Source: JAENVT01 sp963805445 (GTDB lineage: Bacteria; Actinomycetota; Acidimicrobiia; Acidimicrobiales; Ilumatobacteraceae). Taken from it: a stretch of DNA of 64,000 nucleotides. The notes beneath the pieces are model-generated. The model saw only the letters and a program-made list of their open reading frames with translations, had not been told where the DNA came from and did not search any database. Below are positions 49,708-58,846 of this stretch, piece after piece (position 1 is the first letter of the stretch; each line of letters starts with the position of its first letter). The stretch covers positions 433,646 to 497,645 of the forward strand of contig CAWDUI010000055.1 of the NCBI GenBank assembly GCA_963805445.1, read 5' to 3'. The translations under genes were made by a program, and so were the position numbers.

Positions 49708-51548
49708 TCAAGGGGTGCACGAGTACGCAAGCCGCCCTTCGGGAGTGGGAGCGTCGCCGGCGCTGTCGAATGTTCCGGAGCTGCCGCCGATAACTGTCGA
49801 TCCCGCCGAGTCCACCACGAGGACTTGTAGTTGTGGCCCGGTGAGGATCGAGAATGTCGCGGTGTAGCTGCCGATTGTTGCCGCTATCGATGCACGGACT
49901 TTGCTGTCGAGCGCGATGGTTGTTTGCGACCCGCCCAGCGTGACCGTACACGATATTTGGTTGATTGGGCCGGTGGTGAAGAAGTCGACACCGTTGACGC
50001 TGTTGGCGAGTTGTGTAAGTCCTTGGTTGTCGTATCGGCCGTCGAGCACGGAGTTGTCGGGCGGATAAACGACGATTTCGACGATGACATCGGTGATCCA
50101 TTGCATGGCGATGGCATGAGCATTGTGGTGAGGATTGTTGGTCGGTAATCCGGGGCTGGTGTCGATGACCCTTCGTCCGTTTGCGACGCCACGTCCGCTG
50201 CGGCGAAGGTCGCCATCAAGGTGCGCTTGCCAGGTGGCGGACTCCATCGCCGAAGGAGCACGTCGATGACGGGTTGGTGCGCGGGATCGTCTTGGGAGAC
50301 GTAGCGTGCCTGGCCGTAGATTTCGGCGGCCTCGTCGAGATGTGCGAAGGCGAGCTGATAGCCGGCCGGCGGGGTCGGGAACGAGACTTGAGTTGGTCCG
50401 ACCGCGGCGCCGACGCCTGGGCCTGTGGACTCGGCGGTCTGGGCGAAGGTCTGCCATTGGGACTCGGTGACTGGTTGGAGTCCGTTGGCGATTGCGACAA
50501 GAGCATCGTTCGTCAGCTTGTGTGGCGCGTCGGGGGTGCCCGTGGAGTTGATCGATATGAGTTGCCCGGTTGGCTCACGCCAGGACAGAACTGTCGATTC
50601 ATTGGTGTTGAATACCGTGCCACCAATCTGAGGTACCGACTCTGCGGGTGTGTCGGTGGACGTGGTGATCAAGCCCATCACACCGCGAACTCTGACCGGT
50701 TCGACGGCGGAGGTGATCCTGAACAGTTCGTAGCCGGGCGGTGTCGAGGTTTCCGTGTCGATGAACAGCAGTGATTTTCGGGTGTCGTTGTCGACGAATG
50801 TCAGGTCCGTTGCGGCGCCGAACTCTTGTTGCATGTTCATCGCGGCGAGCACTTGGTAGTTGGCGGGCAGGTTCCCGGTGACTGCGAGGCTGCTGCCGTC
50901 ATCTGTTGGTGTGATCGCCTGGGCGAAACGTTGCAGCAGCGCACGCGTGTCGTCTCCAACTGGGTCGGCGTTGTCGACGAACAGCACGGCGTCCCCATTG
51001 ACGAGTCGGTATTGCAGGACCGTTCGGCCGCTGCTCGAGCCCTCCACGATCTCTGCCGTGAGCCCTCTCACCTCCATCGTGGTACGTGTCACCGATGGGT
51101 CGTTGTCGCCAGCCAGGCGATTCACGCTGTCGCCGATGGTCACGGTCACCGGGTCGGTGAAGCCGCCGTTGTCCGTCGGACGAGCGAGCTGCATCCGGTA
51201 CCGTTCCGGGTAGCTGACACCTGTCTGCAGCGACTGCGCAAACCACAGGTGGTAGCCGCCGATCTCGTTCGGAATCAGCCAGTCGGCACCGGTTGCCGGG
51301 GCCACCGCTTTCCGCGACTCTCGCCGACCGTGCAGAATCGCAACCGCGGCACCGATCGTCAGTACGACACAGGTCGCGGCGACGACCAGGGTACCCCGAC
51401 CCCGAGCGGCTGGATGTGAGCGCGTCTCCGCGACCGGGACCGGCTCATGAGAGCGACCAGCCTCGTCGGAAGCCGCTCGTCGCTCCTCAACGGCATCGTC
51501 GAGATCCTTCGCGTATCGAAGAATTCGTTGTTCGAGGGTCAGACTCAT
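49708..51548 (-). CDS. Membrane partner of ECF sigma module 4, one frameshift
   Basis: About 613 residues from ATG at 51548, one base after the sigma stop region. Cytoplasmic SLTLEQRILRYAKDLDDAVE and about 50 more residues, membrane helix GTLVVAATCVVLTIGAAVAI, then an extracytoplasmic region with repeats: GGYHLWFAQSLQ, PPGYELFRI and PAGYQLAFAHLDEAAEIYGQ each open a beta-rich unit. LVAIANGLQPVTESQWQ matches LLALANQLTEATNSQWQ of the module 6 partner, evidence of common ancestry. Frame change near 50170 leads to IAMQWITDVIVEIVVYPPDN and the C-terminus GRLAYSCTP. Confidence 0.65.
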
Positions 51549-51549
51549 A

Positions 51550-52027
51550 TCAATCCTCCATTGCCTGACGAAGGCGAGCGATGCCCCGGTGGACATGGTT
51601 GCGGACTGTCGTGACGGGGACATCGAGCAGCATCGCTACTTCGGAATATGTCCAGCCATAGCCGTGGACGAGCACAACAGCAACGCGCACATCCGGACGA
51701 AGGCGCGACAGGTGGACCGGCAGTTGTGGGTCCGAGGCCGTGAGCTCCGGCGCGGTCTCGACAGGAAACAAGGGCCGGCGTTCCCAACGGTGTTGCCGTC
51801 GGACGGACGACTGGGCGACCCGATACAGATATCCGACGGGGTTCGACATAGCGGCCAACTCCTCGCGATGCTCCCACGCGTACACCATCGCGTCGCCAGC
51901 CGCGTCGGCGCCGACCTCCACCCCATACCGAGCGACCAGCGCGGTTCTGCAAGCGGAGCCCTGCGTCACGAACGAAAGTATCGAACTCGACCGGCTCGAC
52001 GCCCCCTCGACCCACAAAGAAGCTCAC
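51550..52027 (-). CDS. ECF sigma factor, module 4, one frameshift
   Basis: About 159 residues from ATG at 52027: VEFDTFVRDAGLRLQ, frame change near 51950, then ALVARYGVEVGADAAGDAMV, YAWEHREELAAMSNPVGYLY (sigma2) and RPDVRVAVVLVHGYGWTYSE, VAMLLDVPVTTVRNHVHRGI (sigma4). Nearest relative in the window is sigma 3. Immediately upstream of its membrane partner. Confidence 0.75.
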
Positions 52028-52180
52028 AACTACCTAGAGCATGGCACGCGGGAAACGTTTCACCCCCAGGCTCTCGAGAATTGCTCACTGAGTCAACCCG
52101 ACTGTGACGGAGCCTCGCGAGGGAGCATCGGTGCCGTCGTGGTTGGTCGTTCCACTCCAACGATTGCATACGTGCGCCGA

Positions 52181-52258
52181 GCGCATGGCTGCCGATCTCG
52201 CGCCCGTTGTGCTGTGCTCCAGATCTTGCTTGCGTCACCGCGCCGGAGCGGGCGCTAT
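52181..52258. repeat. Intergenic repeat copy A (about 75 bp, direct)
   Basis: Begins GCGCATGGCTGCCGATCTCG and ends CCGGAGCGGGCGCTATG. Imperfect direct copies begin at 55644 and 58775. All three lie at boundaries between sigma modules and start GCGCAT(A/G)GCTG followed by ATCTCGCGC. Confidence 0.55.
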
Positions 52259-52579
52259 GCGCTACTTGGAAGCCTGGCGCGAGATTGATGAGACGGCCAG
52301 GCAACAGTGGCTCGATTGGCTGACGGAGAGCGCTGGCGGAGACGGAGTCCCCGGGTTCGATGCCTCCGGGTGGCCCGCCGCAACGTGGGTTCGTCGCTGT
52401 GGTGGTGGAGCCGAGCGGGTCTAGGCGGTACTTCACGACATGAGCACTCGTGGAACCTTGACGACTCGCCTCGGACTGTCCTGGGTGAATGGGTGGGAGA
52501 TCAGCACTTCAACCTCGGCACCGGCCCTGATCCGACTGAGGAGGAATTCGTCCAAGCGGTCTCAGGCCTCTCTAGCTGA
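52257..52579 (+). CDS. Hypothetical protein, frameshifted
   Basis: From ATG at 52257 the frame reads MRYLEAWREIDETARQQWLD and WLTESAGGDGVPGFDASGWP, then changes near 52400 to HSWNLDDSPRTVLGEWVGDQ and TEEEFVQAVSGLSS before a TAG. About 105 residues, acidic, soluble. No family recognised. Opposite in direction to the flanking sigma modules. 52580-52743 downstream shows nothing identifiable. Confidence 0.4.
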
Positions 52580-52743
52580 TCGTCCAGATCTGCCTGGTTG
52601 AGGCGTGCTCGGGAGGCCAGCAAGCAATCTGCAGGTAACCGAAGCGGTATTGATATGGAACCAATACAGGTGTGGTCACTCGTCGAATTCACCGAGCACT
52701 AGTGCACGAGTCTCAGAGTCACTCAGTCATCCTGGATACGGGT

Positions 52744-54666
52744 CTACAAGCCATTCGACGTCGTCGTGACTCCGGTGGTTGCCTTTGACAGGTTGTCGTT
52801 GCCGATCAGCACCACGATCGAGGTGCCTGACGGGAGCGGTCCGAGCACCAGCGCTTGGAGTTCGTCAGCGGTCGCAAGGTCGACAGATGTGCCCGTTGTG
52901 TATTCGGCAATCTTCGTCGCCTCGCAGCCGGAACTCTTCAGCGCGACGACTCGAGAGTGATCCGCTCGGGCAACTGCATTGACCGGATCGGCGAAATGAA
53001 CATCCACGACGTTGACGCCCAGCGAGTTCGTCCACCATGTTGCCGTGTCGTTGACGCGGCTCGCGTTGGCCACGACTGCTGTTGGCAAGGCACCGGGGCT
53101 GTCGCAGAAGGAAGGAGTGGTGGTGGTTGCAGATCCGTTGAACGCAGGGACGTCTTGCAGCCCGACGATTGTCGTGGTCGGGATTGCGGTGTTGGTCGTG
53201 TTCACGGAGCCGCGGTAGGTCGGCGGGCCGCCGTCCGCTCCGAGTACGACGACCACGGTCGTACCCTGTGGAAGTTCGCCATCGATCTCGGTCGGGGTGA
53301 ATGTGTCGAAGCCATCAACCTGCAGAAGGAGTTCGAGTTGATGAGCGGAGTGCGAGTCTGCCTCGAGTGGTTGCAGCATCGTCTCCGGGCTCGAGAAGGT
53401 TGCCGGGATGACCGACAGCACCTGGACGCCGTTGGCATGCAGGTACTGGGCGAAATCGCTACCGAGGGACCGGTCACTGGCGTCGACCACGACCACTCCG
53501 AGAACCGCTGGATTGGATCCGTCGGCGAACACCACGGTCGTCGTCGTGTCGGGCGGTGTGATGGCGTCGGTGGGGTTGGCGTCCGGAGTCGTCGGGATGA
53601 GCGCAACGATGGCCTGCGCCAGTTGTTGAAGACGTGCGTCGGATTGCGGGCTCGGGTCGGTGGTGCTGATCCGCACGAGGACGCCGCCTGGGCCGAATTG
53701 CCATACCACCGCAGCATCCTCGTACAGCGCCGTCGAAACAGGATCGCTCACCGCCGGAGTTGGATAGAGGCCAGATAAAAGTCGAATGGAGGTGTCGGCT
53801 TTCACGACGTTGGTAAGGACCGGAGCGGTGCCGCTTGGATTCACGTCGTCCATTCCCGAGTTGATGATCTCGTCGGATTGAGGAAATCCAGCGACACCGA
53901 ACTGCACGCCGGGAAAGGCTGAGCGTGCGAGCCCCTCGGCCGCGCCGACGTCGATCCGGTCGACACTGGGCACACGAAGGCCGGCGTCGAAGATCGAGAG
54001 CGTAAGCGACGTCGCCAGCGAGTTGGCCACGGCGTGAATGTCTGCCTTGGTGAACCCGCCTACTGACGCCATGTCGCAGTAGTTCGTCGGTCCGACGTAG
54101 TCGCGGCCACCGACACCGATATTGCAGGTGACGCTCACGAATAGTCCCAATGGGGTCTTCACCGACCAGCCTTGATCCGATTCGACCCAAGCTCCGGTTG
54201 CGTCGACGGTCGTGGTCGGCTCTGTGGAGTACTCATTCGCCGCCAACTGGATTTCGAGCGTCTTGCCTTCGGTCGGGTTCACAGCGACAAAGAACAACTG
54301 AGTGTCGGTGGCAAACGTGAGCGCGGCGAACGGGAAGCGATCAGGCAACGACGGCTTGATCATGTCGTACCACGCCGGCACTCCGCCGGCGGTGCCCGAT
54401 GCCGAATCGCCAGGGGTCACCTCATCGGCTTTGCGCGTAGCGATCACGATCAGTCCAAGGATTACTACTGCGACCGCAAGCACAGCAGCAGCCGTCCGAC
54501 GAGACCCACCCGTTTGAACCCTTCGGCTGCGAAGCCTCACTACGGCGGCGCTGTGTCCGTCGACTTCCTCGATTACCGGTACCGAGGCAACGAGCTTCGG
54601 AACCATCTCGTGGAGTGTGGTTCGCAACAGAACTTCGAACTCGGTGTCGATCGCTTCGTAAGTCAC
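52744..54666 (-). CDS. Membrane partner of ECF sigma module 5, with LytR_C-like segments
   Basis: 640 residues, uninterrupted, from GTG at 54666 with AAGGAGGAAC upstream; overlaps the sigma stop by four bases. Cytoplasmic VTYEAIDTEFEVLLRTTLHE, about 65 residues in all, membrane helix TAAAVLAVAVVILGLIVIAT, then about 550 extracytoplasmic residues. The last third contains AVLGVVVVDASDRSLGSDFA and TAVVANASRVNDTATWWTNS, each resembling the LytR_C fold found at the end of cell-wall teichoic acid/arabinogalactan ligases, plus a Thr-rich tail. Likely cell-envelope sensor for sigma 5. Confidence 0.7.
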   Translation of the reverse strand: MTYEAIDTEFEVLLRTTLHEMVPKLVASVPVIEEVDGHSAAVVRLRSRRVQTGGSRRTAAAVLAVAVVILGLIVIATRKADEVTPGDSASGTAGGVPAWYDMIKPSLPDRFPFAALTFATDTQLFFVAVNPTEGKTLEIQLAANEYSTEPTTTVDATGAWVESDQGWSVKTPLGLFVSVTCNIGVGGRDYVGPTNYCDMASVGGFTKADIHAVANSLATSLTLSIFDAGLRVPSVDRIDVGAAEGLARSAFPGVQFGVAGFPQSDEIINSGMDDVNPSGTAPVLTNVVKADTSIRLLSGLYPTPAVSDPVSTALYEDAAVVWQFGPGGVLVRISTTDPSPQSDARLQQLAQAIVALIPTTPDANPTDAITPPDTTTTVVFADGSNPAVLGVVVVDASDRSLGSDFAQYLHANGVQVLSVIPATFSSPETMLQPLEADSHSAHQLELLLQVDGFDTFTPTEIDGELPQGTTVVVVLGADGGPPTYRGSVNTTNTAIPTTTIVGLQDVPAFNGSATTTTPSFCDSPGALPTAVVANASRVNDTATWWTNSLGVNVVDVHFADPVNAVARADHSRVVALKSSGCEATKIAEYTTGTSVDLATADELQALVLGPLPSGTSIVVLIGNDNLSKATTGVTTTSNGL

Positions 54667-55142
54667 TTCAGTTCCTCCTTCAGGTTCTTGAGCGCCCGGT
54701 GCAACGTTGACTTCACCGAGCCACTCGGCCACCCGAGGGTCTCGGCGATGGCGTCGATGGTCATGTCCTGCCAGAACCGCAGCAGGACAACGGCTCGTTG
54801 CTTGGCGGGAAGATCGAGCACCTTCAACCAGGTCTCATCGACCTCCGGCGTGGTCGCCGGAAGCGCTGGAACCGCCGGGTGCCTCGCCGCGACCTGGCGC
54901 CGACGGACCAGATTCACGCTGATGTTCACGACCGACCTCTGCAGGTAGCCGACGGGATTGTCGATTCCGTCCACATGTCGTTGCAATCCGGCAAACGCGT
55001 CTTGGACAATCTCCTCGGCGACAGCATGATCCAACGTGATCGCTGCCGCGAGCCCCAACAATCGAGCCCGATGTGCGACGTACAGCGCCTCGACGTCAAC
55101 CTGGATCAAAGGAGGAGAGCCGACGCTCAATAAAGGGTCCAT
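54663..55142 (-). CDS. ECF sigma factor, module 5
   Basis: 159 residues from ATG at 55142 (an ATG at 55181 would add 13). Sigma2 VEALYVAHRARLLGLAAAIT, AVAEEIVQDAFAGLQRHVDG, NPVGYLQRSVVNISVNLVRR; sigma4 LPAKQRAVVLLRFWQDMTID, AIAETLGWPSGSVKSTLHRA. SigE/SigK-like ECF pattern. The clearest intact sigma/partner pair of the array. Confidence 0.88.
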   Translation of the reverse strand: MDPLLSVGSPPLIQVDVEALYVAHRARLLGLAAAITLDHAVAEEIVQDAFAGLQRHVDGIDNPVGYLQRSVVNISVNLVRRRQVAARHPAVPALPATTPEVDETWLKVLDLPAKQRAVVLLRFWQDMTIDAIAETLGWPSGSVKSTLHRALKNLKEELK

Positions 55143-55437
55143 CGGACTCCTCATCGACACCGAATCTGCTTCCACATTCATGACCTGACAGCGAGCATGG
55201 CCAGATCGTTCCAGGAACCACGCTCTACTAACAGCCCTGGAACAAATAGCAGAATGCGAGGATGCGGCTCTTCGGCAAGACACGCTTGCGCGTTCGAGCT
55301 GGAACGATGCTTAGGTCCATCATTCCGACGAAGGCTACGCTCCGACGATCAGGCGCCTGAGCGAGCGGCAGACGATCGTCCCGCCTAGCGCATAACTGCT
55401 GCTCGGCGCTGCCTGATTCGTATGTGAAACTGCGACG

Positions 55438-55644
55438 ATGAGCTGGCTCGAACGCTGGGATCGGCGTAACCAACGGATCGCTGAGCGGCAGATGCGCAGT
55501 GGCGTTCCGCCCGACGATCCCATCGACGACAATCCAGTCGTTGCGGCCAGTTCACTGGCGTCGTGTCTTCCCGGAGTCGCCGGAGTTCTGGGGATTCTGG
55601 TGGCGGCGTTCTCTGCGTGGCGGCTGAGACGCAAGCACGAGTAG
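55438..55644 (+). CDS. Small single-pass membrane protein
   Basis: 68 residues: basic, charged N-terminus MSWLERWDRRNQRIAERQMR, then a hydrophobic helix (GVAGVLGILVAAFSAW) and a basic tail RLRRKHE. Start ATG at 55438. Its stop is followed directly by repeat copy B. Function unknown. 55182-55437 between it and sigma 5 contains no recognised gene. Confidence 0.45.
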   Translation: MSWLERWDRRNQRIAERQMRSGVPPDDPIDDNPVVAASSLASCLPGVAGVLGILVAAFSAWRLRRKHE

Positions 55645-55722
55645 CGCATAGCTGCCGAATCTCGCGCACGTTGTTCTGCGCCGGCAATCGCTCTTGCGTC
55701 GGGGTTCCGGAGCGGGCATTCT
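55644..55722. repeat. Intergenic repeat copy B
   Basis: Begins GCGCATAGCTGCCGAATCTC and ends CCGGAGCGGGCATTCTG, matching copy A along its whole length with scattered differences, in the same orientation. Ends eight bases before the lipoprotein start. Confidence 0.55.
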
Positions 55723-55730
55723 GAGCGGTA

Positions 55731-56423
55731 GTGCCCTTCCGTCTTGTCGTCGTGTTGATGGTGCTGGCGTCGTGCACGAACGACGGGCAACACGTCGAGA
55801 GAGCGAGCACCACCACAGCGGCGACTACCGAGGTGACTCTGGTCGAGGCGCCGACGGTAGTGGCGAGAGCCGACTTGAACTGCAACAGTCCAATTCAGCA
55901 GCTCGATGCTCCACCGGACGAGTACGAGGTGATTGGTGACGGCGTCGCTCTCGACACGAGCAAGTCGACACCCACCGCATTCGGAACAGCACGGACATAC
56001 TTCGACAACCCGTCGCTGCGGCTGGCCACGAAGGTGGCATTGTGGGTACGGACAGATGCGGTGACCGAGCTGATCGTGCCGGACCGATGGCTCGGCCATC
56101 TCGCCTTCCAGTGGAACATGCCTGAAGTGACTACCCATCTCGTGGTCGGCCCGTGCCATGGCGAGTCAAATTGGATTGCTTTCCCGGGCGGATACTTCGT
56201 ATCCCAGGTGGGTTGCTTCGACTTCATTGTTCGAACAGGCGGCATCGATCACGAGATCTCAGTCGGCCTGGGGTCTCCTTGCCCGGGCAAACCCCGAAGA
56301 CCGGATTCTCGGAAAGCTAGAGAGCTAGACCGCGCCAGATCTGCCGATCGGCTCGTCCTCGATCCCACCATCGTCATAACGGAGCCGCAAGCCTCGAAGG
56401 TCCGCCCAGCCCGAAGTTGGTGA
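55731..56423 (+). CDS. Hypothetical lipoprotein
   Basis: 230 residues from GTG at 55731. MPFRLVVVLMVLASCTNDG is a lipoprotein signal (lipobox VLASC). The mature part has a Thr-rich linker, then IGDGVALDTSKSTPTAFGTA, KVALWVRTDAVTELIVPDRW and CHGESNWIAFPGGYFVSQVG with four Cys. After about residue 185 the sequence becomes Arg-rich and may be out of frame. No known family. Precedes sigma module 6 on the same strand, but 156 bases separate them (nothing identified there). Confidence 0.5.
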   Translation: MPFRLVVVLMVLASCTNDGQHVERASTTTAATTEVTLVEAPTVVARADLNCNSPIQQLDAPPDEYEVIGDGVALDTSKSTPTAFGTARTYFDNPSLRLATKVALWVRTDAVTELIVPDRWLGHLAFQWNMPEVTTHLVVGPCHGESNWIAFPGGYFVSQVGCFDFIVRTGGIDHEISVGLGSPCPGKPRRPDSRKARELDRARSADRLVLDPTIVITEPQASKVRPARSW

Positions 56424-56579
56424 GGGTGGTTGCCATTCGAGCCGGACCGGTGTGCGTAGTTTCGTACCGACTTGCCGGTGGGCCGTCCGGGTTGTACCGG
56501 TTTGGTTATGGTGAAGCGAGTTAGTTGATGATGTCACCGGACCGCGTTCGCCGAGTCCAACACTGCAGGTGATGGGGTC

Positions 56580-57077
56580 TTGGCTGATCGCGACTTCGAC
56601 CTGTTCTTCCGAGCGCAGCTCCGACCGCTGTTGGCGCTTGGCTACGCGTTGTCGGGTAGCCGTTCGATAGCAGAGGACCTTGCCCAGGAGGCGCTCCTCG
56701 CCGCGTTCAAGAACTGGACTCAGGTTCGAGAGTTGAATAACCCAGGCGCCTGGGTGCGCCGCGTTGTCACCAATCGATCAGTTTCGAATTTCCGCCGCCG
56801 GATCGTCGAGGCGGCGGCGATCTCGACGAAGCTGCGGCCGCACGATGAGGAAGGCTCGACGATCGAGGCGCTCTCCGATCATAACGAGCACGTCTGGGCA
56901 GCGATACGCAGCCTGCCGCGACGTCAGGCACAGGTGATCACGTTGCGCACTTTGGACCGCTCAACGGTCGCCGAGATCGCCGACGTGCTCGAGATCTCCG
57001 AGGCAGCAGCCAGCACGCATCTGCGTCGCGCGCGTCAGACCCTGACCCGCCAACTCACACGTGGAGATCTCCAATGA
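56580..57077 (+). CDS. ECF sigma factor, module 6
   Basis: 165 residues from TTG at 56580. Sigma2 FDLFFRAQLRPLLALGYALS, SIAEDLAQEALLAAFKNWTQ, NPGAWVRRVVTNRSVSNFRR; sigma4 LPRRQAQVITLRTLDRSTVA, EIADVLEISEAAASTHLRRA. Intact frame. Stop overlaps the partner start (ATGA). The only module transcribed rightward. Confidence 0.88.
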   Translation: MADRDFDLFFRAQLRPLLALGYALSGSRSIAEDLAQEALLAAFKNWTQVRELNNPGAWVRRVVTNRSVSNFRRRIVEAAAISTKLRPHDEEGSTIEALSDHNEHVWAAIRSLPRRQAQVITLRTLDRSTVAEIADVLEISEAAASTHLRRARQTLTRQLTRGDLQ

Positions 57078-58280
57078 ACAGTCTCGATGAACTGCTCGAC
57101 GCGGCACGAGCCGACATAGAACGGGCCGTGGCCTGCGTAGCGATCCCGTCAACCTTCGTCACCGACGAACTCGGCACCGTCCATCGACAGTCGGACGCGC
57201 TTCGAGTGGCCAGGTACCGTTCTCGGCGGATCTTCATCGCTGCGGCCGCCATCGCGGCCCTCGTTGTGGCCGGTCTGATCCTGATCGAGCGGCGACCTGA
57301 TGGACCGGCCGGCCGACAACCCCACCCCGTCTGTTTCGACAACGACGACGACGCCGTTGTTTGGTCCTGCAGATCCGCCGCTAGAGCTCACCAACATTCC
57401 GGCCGGATATGCGCTGGTCGGGCAGGTGGTTCGCCCCGCCGGGGGTGGCCAGAACCTTCGATCTGCGGTGTTTGTACACCGGGACGCGCAGAAGATCATC
57501 GACGGCAAGGTCCTCGCTCGGTTCGGAAATTTCGGATTGATAGGACCGATTGATGGAACGCTGCTCCCGCCCGAGCCCGGGTACTCCCAGCAGGCTGTGA
57601 CACCCCCCACGAACCTCAACGCAGCGACTTCGGGCAACGTGTATATCGAACAGGACTCGCGGATGATTCACTTGCAATTCCCCCTCGGCGACCTCGGGAG
57701 CCTCAGGCTGGACTCGTACAACCTGGACGCCCGCACCGACCAAGCTGTCGCACAGCAGATGCAGCAAATCGCTGCGAAGCTCCAGCTCAACCCGGCCGCG
57801 ATCGCCGTCACCGGACCGTTGCCCGATGGTTGGGAACTCGCGGTCTCCGGCGCCGAACCAGTCACCGTCAACCAGACGTTCGTCCAGACGTTCGATGCTG
57901 ACACTTCCGTCGGCAGCAACAAGATCGCCAGCTCCAAGCACATCGTTGTCTCCAACATGGCGACCAACGACTCAGGCATGCCGTACTGGGAAATGGACGA
58001 GACACTTCAACCACTCGACATCCGCGGCCATCGCGGCTTCGTCACCACACACCAATATCCAATCCAGCCCGCGCCAGCGATCCCCGGCCGAACGATCGCG
58101 ACCACCCTCATCTGGCCGGAAACGCCCGGCCATTGGGTCGTCATCCGAGCCGACGACATCAACACCGCACAACTACTGGCACTCGCCAACCAGCTCACCG
58201 AAGCCACCAACAGCCAATGGCAACAACCCGGCACGCCAAGCCCGACCACGACCACAATCAACCCCACGCAGCCGACATGA
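57074..58280 (+). CDS. Membrane partner of ECF sigma module 6, one frameshift
   Basis: About 402 residues from ATG at 57074. Cytoplasmic MNSLDELLDAARADIERAVA and about 55 residues, membrane helix FIAAAAIAALVVAGLILI, frame change near 57300, then a Thr-rich linker and extracytoplasmic domain: IPAGYALVGQVVRPAGGGQN, VTGPLPDGWELAVSGAEPVT and LLALANQLTEATNSQWQ. The GY-L and VTG-LP units recur in the module 4 partner. Stop overlaps the next lipoprotein gene (ATGA), making a three-gene operon. Confidence 0.7.
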
Positions 58281-58753
58281 CGAATGAACCTCTGCCAACT
58301 CGCCCACCCATCGCCGCCGCAGTGCCGGCGAGCCCACCGCAACGGCCCCCAGCGGTGAACCGTCATTCCGGGCTGCCTCTGCGGGTGATCTGCACAGCCA
58401 TTGTCTGCGTGTCGAGCTGCACCGGCGGAGCAGCAGCAACAAGGCAATGTCGCACCCAGCGACAGGCACGAGTCTGCGTGGATCGTGGCCAGACGAATAA
58501 CTCCGTGCCCCTCGAAGCGTGGGGGTTTGCACCCAACAGCCGCCTCCTCGTAGGGACGTCCTCGTCGCCACCTCCCATGGCGGAGTTCACGGTCGACGCC
58601 GAAGGCCACTTTCCACCGCTCGCGGCCCCCAGCGGCTACCCCGATCACGGAGCAGAAGGAGCCGTGAACCTCATTTCGCAGTTGCACGGCGACGTCTACG
58701 TGACAGGTGTTACACCGGCCGGACAACCAGTCCGAATCGGGCTCCGCCTGTAA
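58277..58753 (+). CDS. Lipoprotein, third gene of ECF module 6
   Basis: 158 residues from ATG at 58277, overlapping the preceding stop by four bases. After a Pro-rich N-terminus comes LRVICTAIVCVSSCTGG, a lipoprotein-type signal (VSSC), and a mature part with RVCVDRGQTNNSVPLEAWGF, LLVGTSSSPPPMAEFTVDAE and DVYVTGVTPAGQPVRIGLRL, a compact beta-rich domain. The long N-terminus before the signal is unusual, so an internal start is possible. Probably acts with the sensor encoded upstream. Confidence 0.6.
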   Translation: MTNEPLPTRPPIAAAVPASPPQRPPAVNRHSGLPLRVICTAIVCVSSCTGGAAATRQCRTQRQARVCVDRGQTNNSVPLEAWGFAPNSRLLVGTSSSPPPMAEFTVDAEGHFPPLAAPSGYPDHGAEGAVNLISQLHGDVYVTGVTPAGQPVRIGLRL

Positions 58754-58774
58754 GCATCAAATCGGCGCGACTCG

Positions 58775-58846
58775 GCGCATAGCTGTAGATCTCGCGCACT
58801 TTGTTCTGTGCCGCAGGGAGGGCAATCGCCTGCGTTGCTCCGTGCG
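58775..58846. repeat. Intergenic repeat copy C
   Basis: Begins GCGCATAGCTGTAGATCTCG, continues CGCACTTTGTTCTGTGCCG and ends GTTGCTCCGTGCG. Same orientation as copies A and B, diverged at its 3' end. Lies between the end of module 6 and the 3' end of the relaxase gene. Confidence 0.5.

Noticed and set aside
51966..52436. 156-codon minus-strand frame between modules 4 and 5
   Set aside because: Overlaps sigma 4 and repeat A, no domain, composition of a shadow frame.
56325..56537. Small minus-strand frame ending in GWADLRGLRLRYDDGG
   Set aside because: Opposes the 3' end of the lipoprotein gene; no recognised family, no ribosome binding site, likely chance.
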